Source of the DNA: Vibrio gazogenes
Lineage (GTDB): Bacteria; Pseudomonadota; Gammaproteobacteria; Enterobacterales; Vibrionaceae
NCBI RefSeq assembly: GCF_023920225.1
Contig: NZ_CP092587.1
Span: 1,364,001 to 1,428,000 of the forward strand
Direction: 5' to 3'
DNA: 64,000 nucleotides
The translations under genes and the position numbers were made by a program. The notes under the pieces are model-generated. The model was given only the letters and a program-made list of their open reading frames with translations, was not told where the DNA came from and ran no database searches. Shown here piece by piece: positions 45,406-53,692 of this stretch. Every line of letters starts with the position of its first letter. Position 1 is the first letter of the stretch.

Positions 45406-45967
45406 AGAACACGCCACGTGCCCCCATCAGTGCGGTGTGATGGCTAAATCGCTGAATCGACGAGGTCTGCCACACTTGCCTTGTTTGCTTTTCTTCCATT
45501 CTGCTACAGCCTGCTCATCAGTCCAAAAGGTCAGAGAACGACAGTCGCTCGGCATCAAAAATCAATCTTCTGTTTTTAGTCAGCACAAGGTCGAATTGTA
45601 ACCATTAAAACCATATTGTTTATTTACATTTAGTTACAATTTGTAAATTGTCACAGATAAAACCTGCCTTGGAATTTAGCATCTAGAGAGTGCTTTTATT
45701 GAATTAAGACTTATGTGATGCGTTTTTATTATTGAGTAACAAATCTGAAATTATATTGTTCATCGTCATCAAATAATTCCTTTGCTTTATTGCAGAGGCG
45801 GTTTTTATTTTGTTGCCTTTAATGACGGGACTCATTACGGAGATATTAGCACCTATCATTCGATGAAAGGGTGTTTTAGAAAAACACGCTGAGTCGGATG
45901 CATAGATAAATATGAACACATAAGAATATCTTAAAAACCCAACTTAAATAATCACCATGAGAATATT
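45406..45967 (+). promoter_or_regulatory. Non-coding leader of the MFS transporter gene
   Basis: About 560 bases. The left 190 show no gene. A promoter block at 45599-45683 (listed separately) is followed by about 285 bases of AT-rich DNA before the MFS start codon, leaving an unusually long 5' leader. No riboswitch class was recognised. Confidence 0.5.
45599..45683 (+). promoter_or_regulatory. Shared operator/promoter block, copy a (before MFS gene)
   Basis: CATTAAAACCATATTGTTTA starts at 45603, TCACAGAT lies 48 bases on, and AATTTAGCATC a further 22 bases on. The same three elements recur with identical spacing before the DASS carrier gene (49118-49198), and the first recurs before acnB-like and prpF-like genes. 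TAGCAT could be the -10. Confidence 0.7.
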
Positions 45968-47197
45968 ATGAAAACCTCCAATGCATTCGGTGAAAAAAAT
46001 ATAAATAAATCCTATATTGCTGTTACTTTTGCGCTGGCTCTTTCAGGTCTATCTGAATTAGCATCAATTTATTTTGTCCAGCCGCTGCTTCCTTTCCTTT
46101 CTGATAAATATCATATTTCTGTCGACCATGTGAGTATTATCTTGTCGGTTGAAATGGCTTTGTTAGCAATCGGTCTTCTGTTTACCGGGAGCCTCTCTGA
46201 CCGGTTCGGTCGGAAAAAACTAATTGTGACTTCTCTGTTTTCCGGCGCGATACTGACTTGCTGTTGCTCATTTATTACTTCCTGGAATGTTCTGGTTGCG
46301 GTCATGGGACTTCTGGGGCTGACTCTCAGTGGCATCGCTGCGGCGGCAACGGCATACATTAGTGAAGAAGTGGCTCCGGCTGTCGCTGGTATCGTCACCG
46401 GATATTTTGTGTTTGGTAACTCAATGGGTGGGATGTCAGGGCGTGTTTTTGCCAGTCAGATGATTGAACATACCACACTGCATAATATCTTTTACGGATT
46501 TTCGATCTTACTATTGTGTGTTTCTGTGCTAGTTTTGGTTATTTTACCTGAATCCAAAAACTTTAAACCGACGCCGAAACTGAATTTGAGTCGAATGATT
46601 AACGGTATGGGTGAACATTTTAAAAATAAAATGATTGCGCCTGTTTACGGTCTGGGATTTATTATTTTCGGTTCATTTGCATCACTGTATAATTACCTGA
46701 CTTTCTATGTTTCTCATAAGCCTTTTAACCTGACACATGCACAGGCCGGTTTAATTTCAGTCTGTTTTATCTTAAGTGTGATCACGGCGCCTCAGGCTGG
46801 CCGTCTTGCGAATAAATTCGGTGCAACTAAAGTCTTAACCGGATTATTTTCAGTCATGATCGTAGGTATGTTGTTGGCACTGACACACACACTGACGTCG
46901 TTACTTATCGGTGTTGTGATTTTTACCGGTTGCTTCTTTGGATGCCACTCTGTATGTCTGCGTTGGGTAAACAAAAATGCGACTCATAACAGAGGTCAGG
47001 CAACGTCCCTGTATTTGTTCTGTTACTACTTGGGTGGTTCTATTCTTGGTTACTGTAACGGATATGTTTATAGCTATTTCGGATGGGCTGGTATGGCAAC
47101 GTTTGTTATCGCGCTTTTGTGTGTCGGTATTTGTATTGCAGCTTATTTAAAAACTCAAATCCAGCGTAATGAGGCATTGGTCGCTGTCAGAAGCTAG
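45968..47197 (+). CDS. MFS transporter (12 helices, YnfM-like)
   Basis: A 409-residue inner-membrane carrier of the major facilitator superfamily. Motif A is visible between helices 2 and 3 as GSLSDRFGRKKLIV, and twelve hydrophobic stretches can be counted. The substrate is not readable from sequence. Its promoter shares a block with the DASS carrier gene, which ties it to the tricarboxylate module next door. The proposal that it is a second uptake or an efflux route for the same acid is inference. Confidence 0.82.
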   Translation: MKTSNAFGEKNINKSYIAVTFALALSGLSELASIYFVQPLLPFLSDKYHISVDHVSIILSVEMALLAIGLLFTGSLSDRFGRKKLIVTSLFSGAILTCCCSFITSWNVLVAVMGLLGLTLSGIAAAATAYISEEVAPAVAGIVTGYFVFGNSMGGMSGRVFASQMIEHTTLHNIFYGFSILLLCVSVLVLVILPESKNFKPTPKLNLSRMINGMGEHFKNKMIAPVYGLGFIIFGSFASLYNYLTFYVSHKPFNLTHAQAGLISVCFILSVITAPQAGRLANKFGATKVLTGLFSVMIVGMLLALTHTLTSLLIGVVIFTGCFFGCHSVCLRWVNKNATHNRGQATSLYLFCYYLGGSILGYCNGYVYSYFGWAGMATFVIALLCVGICIAAYLKTQIQRNEALVAVRS

Positions 47198-47336
47198 TTT
47201 GGTCTGAGCTTATCCTCTTCTGGAGCGTCAGACAGGATTGAATGTCGGTAACTCAAAACGGATGAGTTACTGGCATTGTTCATTTCGGGTGCTTGGTTTC
47301 CATTTCCCTTTTTGTCGCCATCCGGTTTTACGTTGA

Positions 47337-49085
47337 ATGACATCAACGATTGAGTTCATTAAAACTATTTTTAATTCTTCACATGAGATAGATCAGTATA
47401 ATAGGGTAGCATTACGATTTAGAAAAACGTTCAGTTGGGGGGACAAAGTGGTAAGAAATATTATCTACCTTAGAAAAAGGTCGTATTACTTTAAACTGGT
47501 CGTGACCATTAATGTTCTTTGCTTTATCGGTTTAGTGCTGGTTGCCCTGAATCTCTATAACCGAAATTTCTCTGAAAATCTTCAAGAATTGAAAAACTAC
47601 GGGTTATCTCAGGCAAGAGTGATTGCTCATGATCCGCTATTGTCTGAACAAGTATTTAAGAAAGACATCAAAAAATTGACCGAGATTGCTCAAAAGTATC
47701 AATGGGGAGGCGAGATTGAGTACATCTCTATCTCAAATACTCATGGCATCCGGTTATTTCATAGTAAAGGCTATGAGATCGGCCACAAAATTCATTCTAA
47801 TAAAATTGATGAAATTGCGCAGGGAAAGGAAATCTCAGATGTCAGTGAAGGGTTGTACGGGCGGGTCTTGGTCAAGGCTCGGGTGCCGATTTTTTATCAT
47901 GGTCGCTTTATCGGGATTGTTTCTACCGGTATCTCTTACCCTAAATTCATCGAAAAACAGAAAAAAGATCTGAATGAAATTGCAATATTATTTATTGCTG
48001 CCTGGTTCATTAATCTGGGGATTAGTTATTTATTAATCCGCAGCTTACGTTACCGGTTAAACTTAATGACGCCAGAGCAGATAGAAAAAGGCTTTGTTTA
48101 TCGTCAGTATATTCTTGATTCCGTTTATGAGGGGATTGTCGCTGTAGACAAAGAAGATAATGTCGTTCTGATTAATGATGCTGCAATGGAATATTTGGAC
48201 ATTCTTGACGCGGACATTCGTGGGAAACCCATTTCAGATTATATCTTTAACACGGACTTTTTTAGCAGTAACTCTCTTGAAGAACTGAAAGATGAAACCA
48301 TTCTTTGCAATGGTCATTCTCTGATTGCGACCCGTAAACCCATATACGATAAACAGGGTCATGAGCTCGGTTTAGTTGTGAGTTTTCGCATTAATACCAT
48401 GCAAACTGAACTGGAAAATAAAATGAATCAGTATGCAAAGGATAAAGACAATCTCAGAGCGATCATTCACGAGTTCAACAACCAGATGTCTGTGATTTAT
48501 GGCTTACTTGAGATGAGACGTTATGACAGTGTATTACAATACATTAATACGGAATTTTCGACCCGGCAGAATGATGTCCGTGAAATCTCAAAAATGTTAC
48601 CCGTTCCCGATCTGGCGGCAATGTTCCTGAGTAAAAGAGCCCGGGCGAAAGAGCTGAACATTACGCTCGAAATCGATCCGATGAGTCGTATTGACAGTAA
48701 GCTGTTACCCATAGATATACAGGATATCACTTGTATTATTGGCAATTTAATCAGCAATGCTTTTGAAGAGATCGTGAACAGTAATGCTGAGCAACGGGTT
48801 GTCAGTTTGTATGTCTATCAGAGTGATGAGCTCATTATTGAAGTTGCAGATAGTGGAAGAGGGGTTTCCGAAGAAGACGTAGATAAAATTTTTGAGCGAG
48901 GTGTTACTTCGAAAGATGGCGATAATCACGGCATTGGTTTGCATCTGGTTAAAACGCTGGTTGAGCAGGCCGAAGGGCGAATTGTTATTGAAGAATCAGA
49001 TTTTGGCGGCGCTTTATTTATTGTGTTTATTCCGTTAAAAAGTTGTTCTATATCAAAGCAATCGATACATGCTGAAGTGAATTAA
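47337..49085 (+). CDS. CitA/DcuS-type sensor histidine kinase
   Basis: A 582-residue membrane sensor. A cytosolic N-terminal tail of about 50 residues precedes TM1 (FKLVVTINVLCFIGLVLVAL), then a periplasmic sCache/PAS-like ligand domain (about 75-210), TM2 (IAILFIAAWFINLGISYLLI), a cytosolic PAS domain (about 255-360), a CitA/DcuS-type phosphorylation box (RAIIHEFNNQMSVIYGLLEM, His in IIHEFNNQ) and a HATPase domain (GNLISNAFEEI, VADSGRGVSEEDVDKIFERG, NHGIGLHLVKTLVEQ). Family members sense C4-dicarboxylates or citrate in the periplasm. The long tail before TM1 is unusual. Partner is presumably the CitB/DcuR-type regulator at 50919. Confidence 0.9.
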   Translation: MTSTIEFIKTIFNSSHEIDQYNRVALRFRKTFSWGDKVVRNIIYLRKRSYYFKLVVTINVLCFIGLVLVALNLYNRNFSENLQELKNYGLSQARVIAHDPLLSEQVFKKDIKKLTEIAQKYQWGGEIEYISISNTHGIRLFHSKGYEIGHKIHSNKIDEIAQGKEISDVSEGLYGRVLVKARVPIFYHGRFIGIVSTGISYPKFIEKQKKDLNEIAILFIAAWFINLGISYLLIRSLRYRLNLMTPEQIEKGFVYRQYILDSVYEGIVAVDKEDNVVLINDAAMEYLDILDADIRGKPISDYIFNTDFFSSNSLEELKDETILCNGHSLIATRKPIYDKQGHELGLVVSFRINTMQTELENKMNQYAKDKDNLRAIIHEFNNQMSVIYGLLEMRRYDSVLQYINTEFSTRQNDVREISKMLPVPDLAAMFLSKRARAKELNITLEIDPMSRIDSKLLPIDIQDITCIIGNLISNAFEEIVNSNAEQRVVSLYVYQSDELIIEVADSGRGVSEEDVDKIFERGVTSKDGDNHGIGLHLVKTLVEQAEGRIVIEESDFGGALFIVFIPLKSCSISKQSIHAEVN

Positions 49086-49113
49086 TTTATTGGTTAGTCA
49101 CTTAATTGAATTA

Positions 49114-49198
49114 AAACCATTAAACCCATATTGTTAATTTTCATTTGATCATTCAAAGTTTATCATCACAGATGTGATTCTTGTTTAAATTTAGTATC
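49114..49198 (+). promoter_or_regulatory. Shared operator/promoter block, copy b (before DASS gene)
   Basis: CATTAAACCCATATTGTTAA starts at 49118, TCACAGAT at 49166 and AATTTAGTATC at 49188, with exactly the same offsets (48 and 22) as before the MFS gene. TAGTAT is a plausible -10, leaving 39 bases to the DASS start codon. Confidence 0.72.
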
Positions 49199-49236
49199 GG
49201 CTCAGTTATTTATTTTAAAGCTGAGAGTGACAAACT

Positions 49237-50679
49237 ATGACTTCGACACTGATGAGTGAAAGGCTTGTACAAGAGCCCTTTATTAACAAGAAATTGTTAT
49301 CCATATTATTAGTCGTTATTGTTCCACTTCTATTTTATGCATCGCCAGCTCCGGAAGGTTTATCTGTTCAGGGATGGCATTTATTCGGGTTGTTTATCGC
49401 GACAATCCTCGGATTAATATTTAAACCTTTTCCCGCCCCTGTTATTTTACTATCCGTGATTTCGGTTATCGGACTTACCGGAGGAAATACGAAGCTGGTG
49501 TTAAGCGGATATTCGTCCACGACAACCTGGATCGTATTTTCTGCGTTAATTATGAGTAACGCAATTCTGGTTACTGGTCTGGGAAAACGGATTGGATATA
49601 TTCTGATTGATAAGTTCGGCAAAACTAGTCTGAGACTGGGGTATGTTCTGGCTATGCTAGACTTCATTATTGCTCCCTGTACACCATCGATTACGGCCAG
49701 AGCCGGTGGGATAGTCTTCTCTGTTGCGAAAAGTATTTCAGCTTCTCTGAATTCCTATCCGGATTCAGGTGCCAGAAAAATTGGTTCTTATCTGATGATG
49801 AACTCGTTTTTAAATACTAAATCAACCGCTTATGTTTTCTTAACAGCGGCCGCTCCCAACCTACTGATTTTACCGTTTATTAAAGATATTCTTGGTGTTG
49901 ATCTGACCTGGACGAGCTGGTTCATTGGTGCTGTTGTTCCTGGTATTGTCATGCTGCTTCTGACTCCGCTGATTATCTATCTGGTTTATCCACCGGAAGA
50001 GAAAAAAATCGATAATAAACGCATTGCTAAAGAAGGTCTGGAAGAGCTTGGTGCTTTTAGTAGAAGAGAAAAAGTGCTGGGTATTATTTTCATACTGGCT
50101 TTAGCCGGCTGGGTGATGGGCTCTATATTCCATCTGAGTGCTGCGGTTGTTGCGATAGCAGCATTTATGCTGATGCTCCTCTGTGGTGTTATGTCTTGGG
50201 ATGAAGTATTACAGGCTAAAGGTGCATGGACTGTACTTGTTTGGTTTGGTGGTGTTATCGGGCTGTCTGCTTCTTTAAAAGCCGAAGGCTTCTTCTCTTG
50301 GCTTGGCTCATTGATGAATCATTTGGCCAGTGCCGATACTAACACTACGCTGGCTTTTATGATGATTGTATTGTGTAGTGTGTTGGTTCGTTATTTCATC
50401 GTTTCCGGTTCTGCATACGTTGTATCGATGATTCCCGTATTCTTTACGTTGGGGCTGATGATGGGGGTTTCTCCTGGTCAGTTGGCTATCGCATTGGCAT
50501 GTTCTGCTATCTATGGTAGTGGTATTACTCACTATAGCAGTGCTGCCGGCCCCATTATCTTTAGTGAAAACTATGTACCGCTGAAGAACTGGTGGACAGT
50601 CGGGGCCGTAGTTACTTTCATTAACTATGCGATTAACATGACATTAGGTCTGTGGTGGTGGAATATACTCGGACTATAG
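49237..50679 (+). CDS. DASS family di/tricarboxylate:anion carrier (CitT/TtdT-like)
   Basis: A 480-residue inner-membrane carrier of the divalent anion:sodium symporter family. About 11-12 hydrophobic segments. Family features are LFGLFIATILGLIFKPFPAP, the first SNT-type motif in MNSFLNTKSTAYVFLTAAAPN, and the second half-site YFIVSGSAYVVSMIPVF, with GSGITHYSSAAGPIIFSENY near the end. CitT, TtdT and YbhI-like members exchange citrate, tartrate or succinate. The neighbouring aconitase and PrpF-like protein favour a tricarboxylate substrate. The gene ends convergently with the response-regulator gene. Confidence 0.88.
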   Translation: MTSTLMSERLVQEPFINKKLLSILLVVIVPLLFYASPAPEGLSVQGWHLFGLFIATILGLIFKPFPAPVILLSVISVIGLTGGNTKLVLSGYSSTTTWIVFSALIMSNAILVTGLGKRIGYILIDKFGKTSLRLGYVLAMLDFIIAPCTPSITARAGGIVFSVAKSISASLNSYPDSGARKIGSYLMMNSFLNTKSTAYVFLTAAAPNLLILPFIKDILGVDLTWTSWFIGAVVPGIVMLLLTPLIIYLVYPPEEKKIDNKRIAKEGLEELGAFSRREKVLGIIFILALAGWVMGSIFHLSAAVVAIAAFMLMLLCGVMSWDEVLQAKGAWTVLVWFGGVIGLSASLKAEGFFSWLGSLMNHLASADTNTTLAFMMIVLCSVLVRYFIVSGSAYVVSMIPVFFTLGLMMGVSPGQLAIALACSAIYGSGITHYSSAAGPIIFSENYVPLKNWWTVGAVVTFINYAINMTLGLWWWNILGL

Positions 50680-50720
50680 ATTTTTTATCTGAGTCACATT
50701 AAACAGTTCAGATAAATCGA

Positions 50721-50772
50721 AAAAGCTGCCCGGTTGATATCTCGTTTCAGATGATAAATCCCGGGCAGTTTT
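50721..50772 (+). terminator. Terminator after the DASS gene
   Basis: AAAAGCTGCCCGG / CCGGGCAGTTTT with a 27-base loop, 42 bases past the stop codon. Confidence 0.65.
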
Positions 50773-50882
50773 GTATCTGGCCGACAAAAAAGATGAACGG
50801 CTTTCGGAATGAGACTTTTTAGTCAAGCGTTGAATGGATCTGGTGCGTACTGATACAAAAGAGAAGGTATGCAGAAAGGGGC

Positions 50883-50901
50883 ATTCCCGCCAGGCGGGAA
50901 T
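50883..50901 (-). terminator. Palindrome behind the response-regulator gene
   Basis: ATTCCCGCC A GGCGGGAAT is a perfect 9-base stem with a one-base centre, about 18 bases downstream of the reverse-strand stop codon. It lacks a clear T-run, so its terminator role is moderate. Confidence 0.5.
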
Positions 50902-50918
50902 AAGAAAGAAGGTGTGAA

Positions 50919-51605
50919 TCAGATGACGGCTTTGCTGAAGAATCGTTGAGGTCGGCCCACTTTTCCGTGTTTGACGGTCGCTTTTAAATACCCGCTACTG
51001 ACCGCGTATTCAAGGTATCTTCTGGCGGTTGTCCGGCTGACTGAGGCTTCGACACTGACCTGCACAGACGTGTAGCTCTGGTCTTTTGAAAACACAGCCA
51101 GAATTTGCTGTAAGGTAATTTCATCGATGCCTTTGGGATGTCTTATGCCTTCTTCTGAGTTATTGTGCTTGTTGTACATTTTCTTGATGAAACTTTGGTC
51201 AACCTGGCCGTCTTTATTCAGGCTGATTTCTTTATGGAATTGATAGTAGCGTCCCAGAGTTTCAGAAATCTGATCCAGTGCAAATGGTTTGATGATGTAG
51301 TCAAAAGCACCCAGACGAATGGCGTTTGTCGCAGTTTCAATATCATTTGCCGCAGTAATAAAGATGACATCAATGTTGCTATTCTGAGAGCGAAGTCTGC
51401 GGAAAAATTCAATGCCGGTTCCGTCTGGTAAGTAGTTGTCCAATATGATCAGTTTCACTGAAAAGTGGTTGAGCATCATCCTTGCATCAGCAAGTGATTT
51501 GGCTGTGCCGACAACTCTGAATGGGTATATTTGAGAAATATGGTCAGATAATAGGCCCGAAATCTCTTTAATATCTTCAACGATTAATAAATCAATTCTG
51601 TTCAT
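50919..51605 (-). CDS. CitB/DcuR-type response regulator
   Basis: A 228-residue regulator. The receiver domain has the acidic pair in LLIVEDIKEI, phospho-acceptor Asp in LIILDNYLPDGTG, Thr/Ala in VIFITAAND and Lys in YIIKPFAL. The C-terminal helix-turn-helix (TSVQVSVEASVSRTTARRYL, then EYAVSSGYLKATVKHGKVGR) matches CitB, DpiA and DcuR. It is the expected partner of the kinase at 47337, but the two genes are separated by the transporter and lie on opposite strands, which is unusual for this family. Confidence 0.9.
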   Translation of the reverse strand: MNRIDLLIVEDIKEISGLLSDHISQIYPFRVVGTAKSLADARMMLNHFSVKLIILDNYLPDGTGIEFFRRLRSQNSNIDVIFITAANDIETATNAIRLGAFDYIIKPFALDQISETLGRYYQFHKEISLNKDGQVDQSFIKKMYNKHNNSEEGIRHPKGIDEITLQQILAVFSKDQSYTSVQVSVEASVSRTTARRYLEYAVSSGYLKATVKHGKVGRPQRFFSKAVI

Positions 51606-51795
51606 AGAATAATTTAGCCTTGACTAAAATTGATGAAACTACCGGGTAATTTTCCCATTATAAGTGATGGATGTCACGGTAACACAGATGCCAAATAAAG
51701 GAAGTGAACAAAGGCAAGATAATAGTATTTTTTAAAATTAAGATCTAGTGATGTCTGATTGTGTCTTCTATCTAAAACATGAGTTGAACTCGGGG

Positions 51796-51809
51796 TTGAT
51801 CTGAATCAA
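51796..51809. promoter_or_regulatory. FNR-type box upstream of the response-regulator gene
   Basis: TTGATCTGAATCAA, identical base for base to the box before cydA at 12240. It lies about 190 bases upstream of the regulator start codon and points to anaerobic control of the tricarboxylate module. Confidence 0.65.
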
Positions 51810-52022
51810 TCGCGGGATAAATGTTGTTCATGAACCTGTCGTTGTAAATTAAATAATTAAAACAATTCCTTTGATGGAAATGAATACAATATTCAAATGA
51901 ATTTCTATATCACGGGTCGGTGATTTTTTACGAAGTCGGTTAGATCTGTTTGAATTAAGAATAAATCACTCAAGAATCTATTAGTGAGTGAATATTGCTC
52001 TGACCGGAGAATCCTTTTCAGG

Positions 52023-52163
52023 ATGTCTGAAAGAGCTCACAAGTATGATCTGTCGAGATTTTATGAATATATGTTTATTGTCAGTGATTTATCGGTTATT
52101 CCAGTCGTGAATCAGAGAAATATTCCTAATCTGGACAATGAGGGGAGGTGTTGCTTTGAGTAA
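52023..52163 (+). CDS. Possible small protein of 46 residues
   Basis: An ATG frame starting MSERAHKYDLSRFYEYMFIV and ending RCCFE, with GGAG about 18 bases before the ATG (too far for a good site). It ends exactly where the terminator begins. No family recognised. It might instead be part of a small RNA that uses the same terminator. Low confidence as a coding gene. Confidence 0.25.
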   Translation: MSERAHKYDLSRFYEYMFIVSDLSVIPVVNQRNIPNLDNEGRCCFE

Positions 52164-52199
52164 AATCCGCCTTCTCATGAGATAAGCAGGCGGATTTTT
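52162..52199. terminator. Bidirectional terminator after the PrpF-like gene
   Basis: AAAATCCGCCT / AGGCGGATTTT with a 15-base loop, A-run on the left and T-run on the right, 14 bases from the prpF-like stop codon. Confidence 0.85.
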
Positions 52200-52212
52200 A
52201 CTTCAGATAGCA

Positions 52213-53271
52213 TCAGAGCGAAAGGACACCATCGAGAATTTTTTTAGCGGTTCTGACCAGAGAGACGGACGACACTTTGCCATTTTCCCGAGCGATTTTC
52301 AGATCGATGAAACCTGATGGGTGCTCAATACAGCAGTCGACGAGCTCAGCATCTTGCGAAAGTAAGTCGTCGCTGACTGTTCCGCGATGGCATAGCGACA
52401 TGGCAAGTGCAATACTGCCGGTGACTGCAATCGCTTTATGGCATGTTTTCGGCACATAGTAACGTGCGTTAATGGTGCCTTTATCTGTTGCTGGTTTTGA
52501 AACCAAAATTGGCTTGGGAATGACTTTGTCAGAGACGTCACCTAGTCCCATCATTTCACCGGCTTGGCGTCGTAAAGCTTCCAGTTTTTGGGTGAATTCA
52601 GTATCTGCATCCAGTTCCGCCGGCTTCTCGTGCCCGGTTTTGCCGAATTGGGCTGCATCAACAATCATGACCGGAATGGCGGCGTCAATGCAGGTTATAT
52701 TGTAACTGTCAAATTGGTCCTGCACATTGCCTGTCGGGAAAAGTTTCCCCGTTTTTGCGCCTTCCACATCAAGGAAAGTCAACTCGATAGGTGCACCCGG
52801 GCTGTTGACGCCGCTGATGTAAGTATCGCCATCATAGTTTACTTTGCCGTTTGGAGTTTCAACCGTTGCGTGGATAATTTTGTTGGTATTTAAATTGCGG
52901 ATACGAATGGTGGTTTTGTCACCATCGGCCTTGACTAAACCTTTTTCCAGTGCAAAGGGGCCGACACCGGAAAGGATATTTCCGCAGTTGGGGGAAAAGT
53001 CGACCTTTTTCTCAGTGATGCCGACTTGTGCAAACAGATAATCAACATCGATACCCGGTTCGGAAGATGGTCCGACAATGGCGACTTTACTGGTGAGACT
53101 GTTTCCGCCACCAATGCCTTCAATTTGCAGCTCATGGCCTGAGCCCATTACTTTTTCCAGAATTCTAGCGATTTCTTCCCGGTCTTCAGGTAAATCTGAG
53201 GCAAGAAAGTAAGGACCGCGAGAAGTGCCGCCACGCATCATAGTTAAGGGCAGTTGAGTTAGCTGAGTCAT
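52213..53271 (-). CDS. PrpF family isomerase (methylaconitate/aconitate isomerase-like)
   Basis: A 352-residue protein with the diaminopimelate-epimerase-like fold of PrpF. The opening LPLTMMRGGTSRGPYFLASDLP and FSPNCGNILSGVGPFALEKG (conserved Cys-Gly-Asn) are typical, as is NARYYVPKTCHKAIAVTGSIALA. PrpF moves the double bond of 2-methylaconitate; relatives isomerise cis/trans-aconitate or 4-oxalomesaconate. No prpB, prpC or acnD is seen here, so a role in the methylcitrate cycle is unlikely at this site. With the adjacent B-type aconitase, cis/trans-aconitate isomerisation is the favoured inference. Confidence 0.82.
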   Translation of the reverse strand: MTQLTQLPLTMMRGGTSRGPYFLASDLPEDREEIARILEKVMGSGHELQIEGIGGGNSLTSKVAIVGPSSEPGIDVDYLFAQVGITEKKVDFSPNCGNILSGVGPFALEKGLVKADGDKTTIRIRNLNTNKIIHATVETPNGKVNYDGDTYISGVNSPGAPIELTFLDVEGAKTGKLFPTGNVQDQFDSYNITCIDAAIPVMIVDAAQFGKTGHEKPAELDADTEFTQKLEALRRQAGEMMGLGDVSDKVIPKPILVSKPATDKGTINARYYVPKTCHKAIAVTGSIALAMSLCHRGTVSDDLLSQDAELVDCCIEHPSGFIDLKIARENGKVSSVSLVRTAKKILDGVLSL

Positions 53272-53354
53272 AGGATCTCTCTTGTTATCCAGTAATAAGA
53301 CTGATCTTCCGATAATTGGGAAAAGATATGTGAGAGGTCTGAAGGGCGGTGGCT

Positions 53355-53385
53355 AAATTTAAAAAAACAGAATGGTTATAATGAA
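53355..53385 (-). promoter_or_regulatory. Shared operator motif, copy d (before prpF-like gene)
   Basis: Read on the reverse strand: TTCATTATAACCATTCTGTT then TTTTTAAATTT. It matches the motif before the MFS, DASS and acnB-like genes at CATTA-A-CC-AT--TGTT. It lies about 85-110 bases before the prpF-like start. Confidence 0.6.
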
Positions 53386-53576
53386 CAAAATTATTAAGAT
53401 CGTAGTGGATTCGTCACCATTCAGTGGCGGTTTGTCTATATATATGCTCAATTTTTTATATTCAAATCGTATCATGGTGAGTCAGTTATACACCGTGTCC
53501 AGAGAAAACACCTTTCAGGTGAATGCTAGTCATTATCATTCAATAACAGAGACTTGAAAGTAAAAATTCTTTTTTG

Positions 53577-53606
53577 TTCATTAAATCTATACTGTTTTTT
53601 ATTTAC
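53577..53606 (+). promoter_or_regulatory. Shared operator motif, copy c (before acnB-like gene)
   Basis: TTCATTAAATCTATACTGTT then TTTTATTTAC. About 72 bases after its CATTAAA a TAAAAT (53651-53656) could be the -10, nearly the same offset as in copies a and b. Confidence 0.6.
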
Positions 53607-53692
53607 TTTTTCATTCGGTTACACGTCATGTTCCTGAAGAGCAAAAACCATAAAATGGTCCCAATTTCTAATTCCAGAAGGGAACATGACCG

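Larger units (their letters stand above)
51606..52212. promoter_or_regulatory. 600-base gap between response regulator and PrpF-like genes
   Basis: Holds a perfect FNR box (51796-51809), an AT-rich promoter zone for the regulator, a small forward open frame at 52023-52163 and a bidirectional terminator at 52162-52199. No other gene is supported. Confidence 0.55.
53272..53692. promoter_or_regulatory. Divergent promoter region prpF-like / acnB-like
   Basis: 420 bases with two facing copies of the shared motif, one per gene, at 53355-53385 (reverse) and 53577-53606 (forward). A short frame in between (53372-53557) has no recognisable features and overlaps the reverse operator. Confidence 0.65.

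Noticed and set aside
45119-45499. Reverse-strand frame of 126 residues overlapping the end of apbE
   Set aside because: Mostly opposite a well-supported gene, and the reading has low-complexity, non-protein character.
53372-53557. Short forward frame of 61 codons between prpF-like and acnB
   Set aside because: It overlaps the reverse operator, is in a double promoter region and has no family resemblance.
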